Positions 1 to 5,723 are shown, counted from the stretch's first letter. The stretch: DNA of 7,135 bases from CAZGVW01 sp964529265 (GCA_964529265.1 CAZGVW010000250.1:1-7135); one strand, 5' to 3'. Numbers and translations: made by a program. Notes: generated by a model not told the origin, from the sequence alone.

Positions 1-1
1 T

Positions 2-337
2 ATTTTTGATTATGGTGATGGCTCCTTCCCGGATTCAGGTACGATCAACAAACACCTCTACCAACTTCCCTTGGGTGTAGCCGATTCTGCTATTTTTCTC
101 CCTACCCTCATCGCCAGGGATGCGAATAACTGTGTTGCTTCCTTCACTGATACCGTTCTCCTCTATCCCCGGCCAATCCCTGATTTTACGGCTGATTCTT
201 CCAGCGGATGTCCGCCATTTACTGTTCAGTTTCGTGACCAGAGTATTGCGGCTATTGACTGGCAATGGGATCTGGATGGAGATGGCGTGGTGGGGAGCGG
301 GGATCTGGCGATTTTGCTGGGGGGGTGGGGTGGGTGA
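2..337 (+). CDS. C-terminal part of a PKD-repeat surface/secreted protein with a dockerin-like tail (5' end outside window)
   Basis: The frame is open from the first bases of the window to a TGA at 335-337, so only about 111 C-terminal residues are visible. The start shows a PKD-type strand (FDYGDGS), followed by ARDANNCVASFTDTV, then a second PKD unit beginning PDFTADSSSGCPPFTVQF and reaching DWQWDLDGDG. PKD domains are beta-sandwich modules of extracellular proteins. Instead of completing the second sandwich, the protein runs at 269 into DLDGDGVVGSGDLAILL and a GGWGG end. This is one EF-hand/dockerin-like calcium loop (acidic residues at loop positions 1, 3, 5 and 12), like the C-terminal tails of many planctomycete exported proteins. 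Codons before 269 are AT-rich at the third position (I count 49 of 89 ending in A or T), unlike every other gene here. The PKD part resembles Bacteroidetes-style proteins. It may be a genuine fusion or an assembly join. The specific function is unknown. Confidence 0.6.
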   Translation: MFDYGDGSFPDSGTINKHLYQLPLGVADSAIFLPTLIARDANNCVASFTDTVLLYPRPIPDFTADSSSGCPPFTVQFRDQSIAAIDWQWDLDGDGVVGSGDLAILLGGWGG

Positions 338-351
338 GGGGCGCGCGTTGC

Positions 352-387
352 TCGCGGCTGCGCCGCGACACAGGCGGGACGCCTGTG
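352..387. repeat. Two adjacent perfect hairpins (REP-like element) between convergent genes
   Basis: Hairpin one has a 7-bp stem, TCGCGGC (352-358) with GCCGCGA (362-368), around a TGC loop. Hairpin two starts at the next base: 8-bp stem, CACAGGCG (369-376) with CGCCTGTG (380-387), around a GGA loop. The pair fills the 66-base gap between the PKD gene stop and the kynureninase stop, so it could stop transcription from both sides or act as an mRNA end, although no T-run follows. The word CACAGGCG recurs at 414-421 inside the end of kynU. Short palindromes containing this GC-rich word are scattered between genes in planctomycete and verrucomicrobial genomes (from memory), so a REP-like repeat is the preferred reading. 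Confidence 0.6.
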
Positions 388-403
388 CCACCGTCCTTTG
401 TTT

Positions 404-1696
404 TCATGCGCCGCACAGGCGCTTGAGCGCCATCGCCGCGTCGCGGCAATCGCGGAATGAGCAGTAGAGCGGCGCGGGCGCCATGCGGACGACGCTGGGC
501 TCGCGGAAATCGCAGATGACGCCTTCGCTGCGCAGGGCGCCCAGGATTTCGCGGCCGACGCCCTTGACGACGACGGAGAGTTGGGCGCCGCGGCGATCGG
601 GGTCGGTGGGCGTGATGATTTCGATGCGGTCGGCCAGGAGTTCGCGCAGCATGAACTCGAGGTAGGCGGTGAGGCGCTTCGATTTCTCGCGCAGGGAGGC
701 CATGCCGGCGCGATCGAAGATCTCGAGCGAGGCCTTCAGGGGCGCCATGGCGAGGATGGGGGGGTTGCTGAGTTGCCACGCTTCGGCGCCGAGGCCGGAG
801 ACGAACTCCGGCGCCATGCGGAAGCGGGTGGCGGGGTCGTGTCCCCACCAGCCCTCGAAGCGGGGGAGAAGGCGGTCAGCCGCGGGGCGCCAGTGGTTTT
901 CGTGCACGAAGCACCCGGCGACCGCGCCGGGGCCGGAGTTCAGGTACTTGTACGAGCACCAGACGGCGAAATCGATGTTCCAATCGTGCAGCGAGAGGGG
1001 CACGTTGCCCGCGGCGTGGGCGAGATCGAAGCCGGCGACGGCGCCCGCGGCGTGCGCGGCGCGCGTGATCCGCGGCATATCGAAGAGTTGCCCGGTGGCG
1101 AAGTTGACGCCGCCGAGCATGAGGAGCGCGATGGAGCCGCCCTCGCGCTGGAAGAGGGCTTCGATGTCCTCCTCGCGGATGAGGCGCTCGCCGGGGCGGG
1201 GCTTCAGGCCGATGACGGTCTTCGCGGGGTCGAGGCCGTGGAAGCGGGCCTGGCTGGCGACGGCGTGGTGGTCGGAGGGGAAGGCGCCGTCCTCGATGAC
1301 GATGCGGAAGCGGGAGGGAGTGGGGCGGTAGAACGAGGCCATCATCAGGTGCAGGTTCACCGTGAGGCTGTTCATCATGACCACTTCGCCGCGGCGGGCG
1401 CCGACGAGGCGGGCGCCGAGGTCGCGGAAGAGTTCGTGGTAGGAGAACCAGGGGCGGCGGGATTCGAAGTGGGCTTCGACGGCGAGGCGCGACCAGTCGT
1501 CGAGTTCCTCATCGACGAGGGCGCGGGCGGCCTTGGGCATGAGGCCGAGGGAGTTGCCGGTGAGATAGATGCAGGGGGCGCCATCCGGGCGGGCGAGGGC
1601 GGAGGGGAAGGCGAACTCGTTGCGGAAGGCGCGGAGGGGATCGGCGTCGTCGAGGCGGGTGGGGAGGGAGTCATCGACGGTGAAGCCGGTGGGCAT
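404..1696 (-). CDS. kynU: Kynureninase
   Basis: A 430-residue PLP-dependent hydrolase, normal length for the family, that cleaves L-kynurenine or 3-hydroxykynurenine to anthranilate or 3-hydroxyanthranilate plus alanine in the cytoplasm. Visible motifs in order: YLTGNSLG (44-51), H76 before RRPW (80-83), TVNLHLMM (112-119), AFPSDHHA (138-145), the PLP-binding GFDLAHAAGN (222-231, with D224 and H227), CSYKYLNSGPG with Schiff-base lysine K250, GWWGH (282-286), LSNPP (309-313) and RMAPAPLY (404-411) near the end. The D224/H227/Y249/K250 spacing equals that of human kynureninase. H76 with S310-N311 matches the human pattern that favours 3-hydroxykynurenine, whereas the Pseudomonas enzyme has W/G/T at these places. 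This agrees with the dioxygenase two genes upstream, which consumes 3-hydroxyanthranilate. The start is ATG at 1696, 33 bases after the decarboxylase stop. No Shine-Dalgarno is visible. It is the last gene of the operon. Confidence 0.95.
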   Translation of the reverse strand: MPTGFTVDDSLPTRLDDADPLRAFRNEFAFPSALARPDGAPCIYLTGNSLGLMPKAARALVDEELDDWSRLAVEAHFESRRPWFSYHELFRDLGARLVGARRGEVVMMNSLTVNLHLMMASFYRPTPSRFRIVIEDGAFPSDHHAVASQARFHGLDPAKTVIGLKPRPGERLIREEDIEALFQREGGSIALLMLGGVNFATGQLFDMPRITRAAHAAGAVAGFDLAHAAGNVPLSLHDWNIDFAVWCSYKYLNSGPGAVAGCFVHENHWRPAADRLLPRFEGWWGHDPATRFRMAPEFVSGLGAEAWQLSNPPILAMAPLKASLEIFDRAGMASLREKSKRLTAYLEFMLRELLADRIEIITPTDPDRRGAQLSVVVKGVGREILGALRSEGVICDFREPSVVRMAPAPLYCSFRDCRDAAMALKRLCGA

Positions 1697-1704
1697 CGGG
1701 GCTG

Positions 1705-1710
1705 AGTGTA
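1705..1710 (-). promoter_or_regulatory. -10-like box TACACT just before kynU
   Basis: Read on the minus strand, TACACT ends 8 bases before the kynU ATG, within the 33-base gap after the decarboxylase gene. A start about 7 bases downstream would give a nearly leaderless transcript, which fits the missing Shine-Dalgarno. The upstream hexamer at 17-base spacing (CTGAGC) matches TTGACA only at three positions, so this may be an internal promoter or chance. The same hexamer precedes the response regulator gene at 4241. Confidence 0.3.
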
Positions 1711-1729
1711 CAGGTGGCGGTGGGGCGGC

Positions 1730-2758
1730 TCAGGCGCGGACGCGGGCGGTGACGCCGAGGAACTCCTGCGCGTTGGCGGCGAGGAGGCGGCCCCTGGTTT
1801 CGGCGCTGAAGTCGCTCATGGATTCGATGAGCGCGCCGGGTTCGTGTTCGCCGAGGGGGAAGGGGTAATCGGAGCCGAGGCAGATGCGGCGATCGCCCAT
1901 GAGGCGGACGAGGGCGCGGAGGGCTTCGGGGTCGTGGACGAGGGAATCGACCCAGAACTTCGCGGGCTTGCCGTTGTGGGCGACGTGCTCGCGCGGCGAG
2001 GTTTTGTTATCGATGGCGCAGAGATCGGGGCGGACGGCGCAGCCGTGGTCGATGCGGCCGATGGTGCCGGGGAATGAGCCGCCGCCGTGGGCGAAGCAGA
2101 GGCGGAGGTTCGGCAGGCGGGTGAGGACGCCGCCGAAGATGACGGAGCAGATGGCCAGGCAGGTCTCTGCGGGCATGCCGACGAGCCACTGGAGCCAGTA
2201 TTTCTGCATGCGGTCGCGGGCGAGCATCTGCCAGGGGTGGACGAAGACGGCGGCGCCGAGGCCGGCCGCGGCTTCGAAGATGGGGAAGAGGGCGGGGTCG
2301 TCGAGGTTGGCGCCGTTGACGTTGGAGCCGATCTGGACGCCTGGCATCTTGAGGTGGCGGACGCAGCGCTCCAGTTCTCGGATGGCGAGGTCGGGCGCCT
2401 GGAGGGGGATCGTGCCGAGGGCGAGGAAGCGATCGGGGTAGTTGGAGACCACCGCGGCGAGGTGGTCGTTGAGCATTTTGGAGAGATCGAGGGCGTGCTC
2501 GGGCTTGGCGCCGTAGGAGAACATGACGGGCACGGTGGAGAGGACCTGCATCGTGACGCCGGCGGCGTCGCAGTCGCGCATGCGGACTTTCGGGTCCCAG
2601 CAGTTGGACTGGATTTCGCGGAAGCACTGATCGTCGATCATCATCCGCGCGGAGCAGGGGCCGCAGTGCTCGAGACGGACCCAGCCGCCGACGCCGTAGC
2701 GCTCGCGCAGGTCGGGCCACTTCTCGGGGAGCATGTGGGTGTGGAGGTCGATTCGCAA
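1730..2758 (-). CDS. 2-amino-3-carboxymuconate-6-semialdehyde decarboxylase (ACMSD), amidohydrolase family
   Basis: A metal-dependent decarboxylase converting ACMS, the product of the upstream dioxygenase, to 2-aminomuconate 6-semialdehyde. This competes with spontaneous closure of ACMS to quinolinate, the NAD precursor. From TTG 2758 the protein has 342 residues, as usual for the family (about 330-340). Zinc ligands are visible as LHTH (H6, H8), H174 in FVHPW, H224 in FAHGGG and D297 in GSDYPFPLGE. R47 follows the substrate-contact pattern, and KYWLQWLVGMPAET is nearly the same as in human ACMSD. I chose TTG 2758 because it gives MRIDLHTH, matching the family's usual N-terminus (human MKIDIHSH). 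An in-frame TTG at 2770 adds four residues encoded by a heptamer repeat. Neither has a Shine-Dalgarno. The gene lies between the dioxygenase (45-base gap) and kynU (33-base gap). It is called nbaD or acmsd in other systems. Confidence 0.93.
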   Translation of the reverse strand: MRIDLHTHMLPEKWPDLRERYGVGGWVRLEHCGPCSARMMIDDQCFREIQSNCWDPKVRMRDCDAAGVTMQVLSTVPVMFSYGAKPEHALDLSKMLNDHLAAVVSNYPDRFLALGTIPLQAPDLAIRELERCVRHLKMPGVQIGSNVNGANLDDPALFPIFEAAAGLGAAVFVHPWQMLARDRMQKYWLQWLVGMPAETCLAICSVIFGGVLTRLPNLRLCFAHGGGSFPGTIGRIDHGCAVRPDLCAIDNKTSPREHVAHNGKPAKFWVDSLVHDPEALRALVRLMGDRRICLGSDYPFPLGEHEPGALIESMSDFSAETRGRLLAANAQEFLGVTARVRA

Positions 2759-2761
2759 GGG

Positions 2762-2785
2762 AATAGGCAATAGGCAATAGGCAAT
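2762..2785. repeat. Heptamer tandem repeat, three AATAGGC copies plus a partial
   Basis: AATAGGC occurs perfectly at 2762-2768, 2769-2775 and 2776-2782, followed by a partial AAT. On the operon strand this reads GCCTATT repeated. It occupies the gap between the dioxygenase stop and the decarboxylase start, exactly where a ribosome binding site would lie, and it is AT-richer than its surroundings. Seven-base tandem repeats of this sort occur between genes in cyanobacteria, planctomycetes and some others. Copy number usually varies by slippage. Confidence 0.85.
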
Positions 2786-2803
2786 TGGGAAGGCAGGGAG
2801 CGA

Positions 2804-3364
2804 TCACCTGCCGGCGGCGGCCATTTCGAACTCGCGGGCGCGCTCGATCACCGTGCCGCACTTTTTGCACGTGCGGCGGTCCTTCGGGCCGCCCCAGAAG
2901 TCTTCCATGATGACTTTCAGGTCTTCATCGATCTTCTTGAGCGTCCATCTGGCCTCGTGGACGAGTTCATCGCACTTCGGGCAATACCAGCGGAGGCCGT
3001 CCTGTTCGCCCTTGGGCCTCGGGAACTCGACGATGAGGCCGATGGTGTCGGCCGGGCGCTGCGGGCGGTGGGGGACCCAGCGGGGGAGGAGGAACATCTC
3101 GCCCTCGCGGATGATGACGTCGTGCGGCTTGGCGCCATCGAGCGGGCGGACGCGCACGGCGATATCGCCCTTCAACTGATAGAAGAGCTCCTCGGTGGGG
3201 TTGACGTGGAAATCGTTGCGCGTGTTGGGGCCGCCGGAGACGAAGACGATGACGTCTTTCGCATCGGTGCAGAGCTGCTTGTTGCTCACCGGGGGCTTCA
3301 GATGCTGGCGGTTGTCCTCGATCCACTTGTGGAGGTTGAACGCCGCGAGCGCGCCTGCGGACAT
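2804..3364 (-). CDS. 3-hydroxyanthranilate 3,4-dioxygenase
   Basis: A 186-residue cupin dioxygenase that opens the ring of 3-hydroxyanthranilate to ACMS using Fe(II) and O2. The iron ligands are H53, E59 and H99, seen in NDFHVNPTEE and LPRWVPHRPQRP. R49, R103 and E113 sit at the spacing of the known substrate-binding residues. The C-terminal part carries two cysteine pairs, CPKC (128-131) and CKKC (166-169). They form the rubredoxin-like second iron site typical of bacterial enzymes and absent from animal ones. Length matches the bacterial family (about 174-190). The ATG at 3364 has a perfect AAAGGAGG seven bases upstream, the strongest ribosome site in the window. It is the first gene of the operon with ACMSD and kynU. 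Names used elsewhere are nbaC and haaO. Confidence 0.95.
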   Translation of the reverse strand: MSAGALAAFNLHKWIEDNRQHLKPPVSNKQLCTDAKDVIVFVSGGPNTRNDFHVNPTEELFYQLKGDIAVRVRPLDGAKPHDVIIREGEMFLLPRWVPHRPQRPADTIGLIVEFPRPKGEQDGLRWYCPKCDELVHEARWTLKKIDEDLKVIMEDFWGGPKDRRTCKKCGTVIERAREFEMAAAGR

Positions 3365-3371
3365 TGCCGGG

Positions 3372-3379
3372 CCTCCTTT
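3372..3379 (-). promoter_or_regulatory. Strong Shine-Dalgarno of the dioxygenase gene
   Basis: On the minus strand the bases read AAAGGAGG, with 7 bases before the ATG at 3364. It fixes the start and contrasts with the two downstream genes of the operon, which have none. Confidence 0.85.
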
Positions 3380-3411
3380 CGGGCGGTGAGAAGCGGGGCG
3401 ATTTCAGATGT

Positions 3412-3430
3412 GCGCATCCATGATATGCGC
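3412..3430. promoter_or_regulatory. Inverted repeat, possible operator upstream of the kynurenine operon
   Basis: GCGCAT (3412-3417) and ATGCGC (3425-3430) form a perfect 6-bp inverted repeat with a 7-base spacer, about 48 bases before the dioxygenase ATG. A -10-like hexamer TATCAT (minus strand, 3425-3420) overlaps it, without a convincing -35. The geometry would suit a dimeric repressor or activator. No regulator gene for the operon is in the window, so this is a weak call. Confidence 0.3.
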
Positions 3431-3486
3431 CGGGCCGCGCTCAGGGCTTTCGCGCGGGCGCGGGTGGCCGCGCCGCGATGAGCGCG

Positions 3487-3527
3487 AAAAAAAAACCGGA
3501 CCGGCGCGGGTGCCGCAGCCGATCCGG
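3487..3527 (-). terminator. Intrinsic terminator upstream of the kynurenine operon
   Basis: Read on the minus strand, CCGGATCGGC (3527-3518) pairs with GCCGGTCCGG (3505-3496) over 10 bp with one G-U pair. CCGC/GCGG inside the loop extend the stem, and nine T follow (3495-3487). This is a textbook Rho-independent terminator, but no minus-strand gene lies just upstream of it. Instead a good promoter lies about 60 bases before it and the dioxygenase ATG 120 bases after it. On the plus strand there is no T-run, so it acts on the operon strand. Confidence 0.75.
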
Positions 3528-3546
3528 CTTCCGGGGGCTAGTGAAT
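3487..3546 (-). ncRNA. Candidate 60-nt terminated leader or small RNA
   Basis: A transcript from the promoter at 3554-3581 would begin near A3546 and end in the T-run at 3487. It contains mostly the terminator hairpin and no ATG or GTG, so classical ribosome-controlled attenuation by a leader peptide is unlikely. It may be a premature-termination product of the kynurenine operon or an independent short RNA. This rests on position alone. Confidence 0.3.
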
Positions 3547-3553
3547 GGGCGGC

Positions 3554-3581
3554 AGTATACCAGCAACGGCCGCCGTGTCAT
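3554..3581 (-). promoter_or_regulatory. Sigma70-type promoter facing the kynurenine operon
   Basis: On the minus strand ATGACA (3581-3576) and TATACT (3559-3554) are separated by 16 bases. Each matches the TTGACA/TATAAT consensus at five of six positions, the best promoter in the window. The predicted start is near 3546, giving a leader of about 180 bases to the dioxygenase ATG with the terminator at 3487-3527 in between. The remaining 3547-3705 holds only the ruvC-facing signals and short inverted repeats. Confidence 0.55.
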
Positions 3582-3648
3582 CCCTCAGAAATCGGAAGGT
3601 GTGGAAGAACCTTCTCCCTGACGTGTCCCGACCGAGGGGGTTCTGTGT

Positions 3649-3654
3649 CATAAT
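3649..3654 (+). promoter_or_regulatory. Probable -10 box of ruvC
   Basis: CATAAT matches TATAAT at five of six positions and lies 51 bases before the ruvC GTG. No good -35 is seen at 17 bases upstream (TCCCGA). An inverted repeat AGAACC (3606-3611) / GGTTCT (3639-3644) lies just upstream. Its 27-base spacer is too wide for a standard LexA box, so damage control of ruvC is not supported by the sequence. Confidence 0.35.
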
Positions 3655-3705
3655 CGCGCTCGGCCCCATAAGCCCCTCGCGGGAAGTAGCGGGAGACACG
3701 CTTTC

Positions 3706-4200
3706 GTGCGCATACTCGGCATCGATCCTGGCCTGCGGTTCACGGGCTATGCCTGTGTAGAAGTTGTGGATATCGGCGATCCCCGACTTGTCGAGGCGGG
3801 GGTGATCCGCCTGCGGCCGACAGACCCCCTGGCCCGGCGGCTGGCGGAACTGGAGGCCGACCTGGTGGAGGCGATCGAGCGGCTCTCGCCGGCCCAGATG
3901 TGCGTGGAGAAGCTCTTTGCGCATTACCGGCACCCGATGACGGCGATCGTGATGGGCCACGCGCGGGGGGTGGCCTTGCTGGCGGCGGAGCGGGCGGGGG
4001 TGGCGGTGTCGGAACTGGCCTCGACGGAGGTGAAGAAGGCGCTGACGGGGAACGGGCACGCGAGCAAGGCTCAGGTGCAGGACTCGGTGCGGGCTCAACT
4101 GGGGCTGGCCGAGCCGCCGCGGCCGCCGGACGTGGCCGACGCGATCGCGATCGCGCTGTGCGCAGCGCGGCGGCGGCAGGCGGCGATCCTGAGGGTGTGA
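3706..4200 (+). CDS. ruvC: Crossover junction endodeoxyribonuclease RuvC
   Basis: A 164-residue RNase H-fold nuclease, within the family's normal 160-190 residues, that acts as a dimer to resolve Holliday junctions with the RuvAB branch-migration motor. The four metal-binding acidic residues are visible: D7 in RILGIDPGL, E68 in CVEKLF, and D142 and D145 in PPDVADAIAIA. The central STEVKKALTGNGHASKAQV segment (106-124) contains the conserved basic/aromatic-side DNA-contact region. The start is GTG at 3706, supported by the canonical N-terminus and by GGGAG ten bases upstream. No ruvA, ruvB or yebC lies in the window. The response regulator gene begins 52 bases downstream and appears to have its own promoter box, so co-transcription is uncertain. 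Confidence 0.96.
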   Translation: MRILGIDPGLRFTGYACVEVVDIGDPRLVEAGVIRLRPTDPLARRLAELEADLVEAIERLSPAQMCVEKLFAHYRHPMTAIVMGHARGVALLAAERAGVAVSELASTEVKKALTGNGHASKAQVQDSVRAQLGLAEPPRPPDVADAIAIALCAARRRQAAILRV

Positions 4201-4240
4201 GGGGGGTGAGGGGCGTGGGGGGGCGGGGCGAGGCGGGGGC

Positions 4241-4246
4241 TACACT
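4241..4246 (+). promoter_or_regulatory. -10-like box TACACT giving a probably leaderless regulator mRNA
   Basis: GGCTACACT ends six bases before the ATG at 4253. Transcription starting about seven bases downstream would begin on the start codon itself. The gap contains no Shine-Dalgarno at a useful distance apart from general G-richness, and no -35 is recognisable in the G-rich stretch upstream. Confidence 0.4.
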
Positions 4247-4252
4247 GCGCGC

Positions 4253-5698
4253 ATGCCGGCAGCGGAACAGCACGAGCCATTGCGCGCCCAGGTTTTGATC
4301 GTGGACGATGAGGCGGATCACGCGGACGTGATGGCCGATGCGCTGCGCCGGCCGGGGCACGTTTCGACCATCGTGAACACGGTGAATGACGCCTTCGAGG
4401 AACTGGAGCACGGGGCGTTTGACGTGATCGTGACGGACCTGCGCATGCCGAACAGCGCCGGGCAGCGCGGCGTGGCGAAGGATGGGTCGGACGCGGGGCT
4501 GAGGGTGCTGGAGGAGGCGCGCCTCAGGCAGCCGGACGCCGAGACGATCATGGTGACGGCGCACGGCGACGTGGCGACGGCGCGGGCGGCGTTCAAGCAC
4601 GGGGCGTATGACTTCATCGAGAAGCCGCTGGACCTCGAGGTGTTCCGCAGCCTCGTGAGCCGGGCGGCGGAGACGGTGGTGCTGCGGCACGAATCGGGCG
4701 AGTTCTCCGACCTCGTTCAGCACAAGGGGTTCGAGGGGATCATCGCCGGATCGGAGCCGATGCGGAGGATCCTGCAGACCGTGCGGACGGTGGCCGCATC
4801 GACCATTCCCGTGCTCATCACGGGCGAGAGCGGGACGGGGAAGGAACTGATCGCCGAGGCGATCCACAAGAACAGCCCGCGGGCCAATAAGCGGTATGTG
4901 ACCTTCAACTGCGCGGGGCAGAGCGAATCGCTGCTGGAGGATGCGCTCTTCGGGCACGTGCGGGGGGCGTTCACGGGCGCCGAGAAGGACCGCGAGGGCG
5001 TGTTCGAATACGCCCACCACGGGACGCTGTTCCTCGACGAGATCGGGGACATGCCCGCGGCGATGCAGGCCAAACTGCTGCGGTCGCTCGAGAGCGGGGA
5101 GGTGGTGAGGCTGGGGTCGAATGAGCCCAGGCGGGTGGACGTGCGGTTCGTGAGCGCCACGAACAAGGACCTGAAGAGGGCCGTGGAGCAGGGGTCGTTC
5201 CGGGAGGATCTCTATTTCCGGATCAACGCCGCCCACGTGCACCTGCCGCCGCTGCGCGACCGGCGGGAGGACATCCCGCGGATCGTGCTGCACGCCGTGG
5301 CGAAATACGCGGAGCAACTGACGCCGGGCAAGCCCGTTCCGCAGGTGACGGACGCGGCCATGATGCGGCTCACGGCGTTTTCCTGGCCGGGCAACGTCCG
5401 GCAACTGCTGAACGTGGTGCAGAACATGGTGGTGATGAGCGCGGGGGCCGGGGACAGCGTCATCGACGTGCGGCACATCCCGGAGAACATCGCCACCCGC
5501 GATGAGGAGGATGCGCCCGAGGCCGGGGGCGAAGCGCCGGCGGGCTCGCTGGCGGGCGCGAGCCTCGAGCAACTGGAAAAGCGGGCCATCCGCGAGACGC
5601 TGCGGCTGACGGGCGGCAATCGCGAGCAGGCCGCGAAACTGCTGGGAATCGGGGAGCGGACGCTGTACCGGAAACTGAAGGAATACGGCCTGCGGTAG
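4253..5698 (+). CDS. NtrC-family sigma54-dependent response regulator
   Basis: A 481-residue transcription activator with three domains. The receiver (about 12-140) has D18-D19, phospho-acceptor D62 in VTDLRMP, T102 and K124. The AAA+ domain (about 162-400) has Walker A GESGTGKE (191-198), the sigma54-contacting GAFTGA loop (238-243), Walker B GTLFLDE (257-263), arginine-finger region FREDLYFRIN (316-325) and WPGNVRQL (378-385). The Fis-type helix-turn-helix is at about 445-481 (GNREQAAKLLGIGERTLYRK). When phosphorylated by a partner histidine kinase it should form a ring and remodel sigma54 polymerase. No kinase gene is in the window. The receiver has about 11 extra residues after DLRMP (67-80, rich in G, D and S) compared with ordinary receivers. 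The linker 415-435 is Ala/Gly/Glu-rich. Targets are unknown; the cstA-like gene 280 bases downstream is a candidate. The start at 4253 is the first ATG and puts the receiver at the usual distance. Confidence 0.93.
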   Translation: MPAAEQHEPLRAQVLIVDDEADHADVMADALRRPGHVSTIVNTVNDAFEELEHGAFDVIVTDLRMPNSAGQRGVAKDGSDAGLRVLEEARLRQPDAETIMVTAHGDVATARAAFKHGAYDFIEKPLDLEVFRSLVSRAAETVVLRHESGEFSDLVQHKGFEGIIAGSEPMRRILQTVRTVAASTIPVLITGESGTGKELIAEAIHKNSPRANKRYVTFNCAGQSESLLEDALFGHVRGAFTGAEKDREGVFEYAHHGTLFLDEIGDMPAAMQAKLLRSLESGEVVRLGSNEPRRVDVRFVSATNKDLKRAVEQGSFREDLYFRINAAHVHLPPLRDRREDIPRIVLHAVAKYAEQLTPGKPVPQVTDAAMMRLTAFSWPGNVRQLLNVVQNMVVMSAGAGDSVIDVRHIPENIATRDEEDAPEAGGEAPAGSLAGASLEQLEKRAIRETLRLTGGNREQAAKLLGIGERTLYRKLKEYGLR

Positions 5699-5723
5699 GA
5701 ACGAGGAAGACGGCGGAGAACGA

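Noticed and set aside
581..1705. Long plus-strand open frame opposite kynureninase (374 codons)
   Set aside because: It mirrors kynU on the other strand, has a low-complexity Gly/Ala/Glu/Val composition and no family motif. It is a by-product of high GC.
3538..3583. Small minus-strand reading frame starting at the ATG within the promoter region
   Set aside because: Its start lies in the -35 element and it would run through the terminator. It has no ribosome site or recognisable sequence.
3606..3644. LexA-type SOS box for ruvC
   Set aside because: The AGAACC/GGTTCT inverted repeat has a 27-base spacer, unlike known LexA operators.
3740..5572. Very long minus-strand open frame (610 codons)
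   Set aside because: It runs across both ruvC and the response regulator, is Arg/Pro/His-rich, and has no recognisable domain. Both plus-strand genes have complete catalytic motifs.
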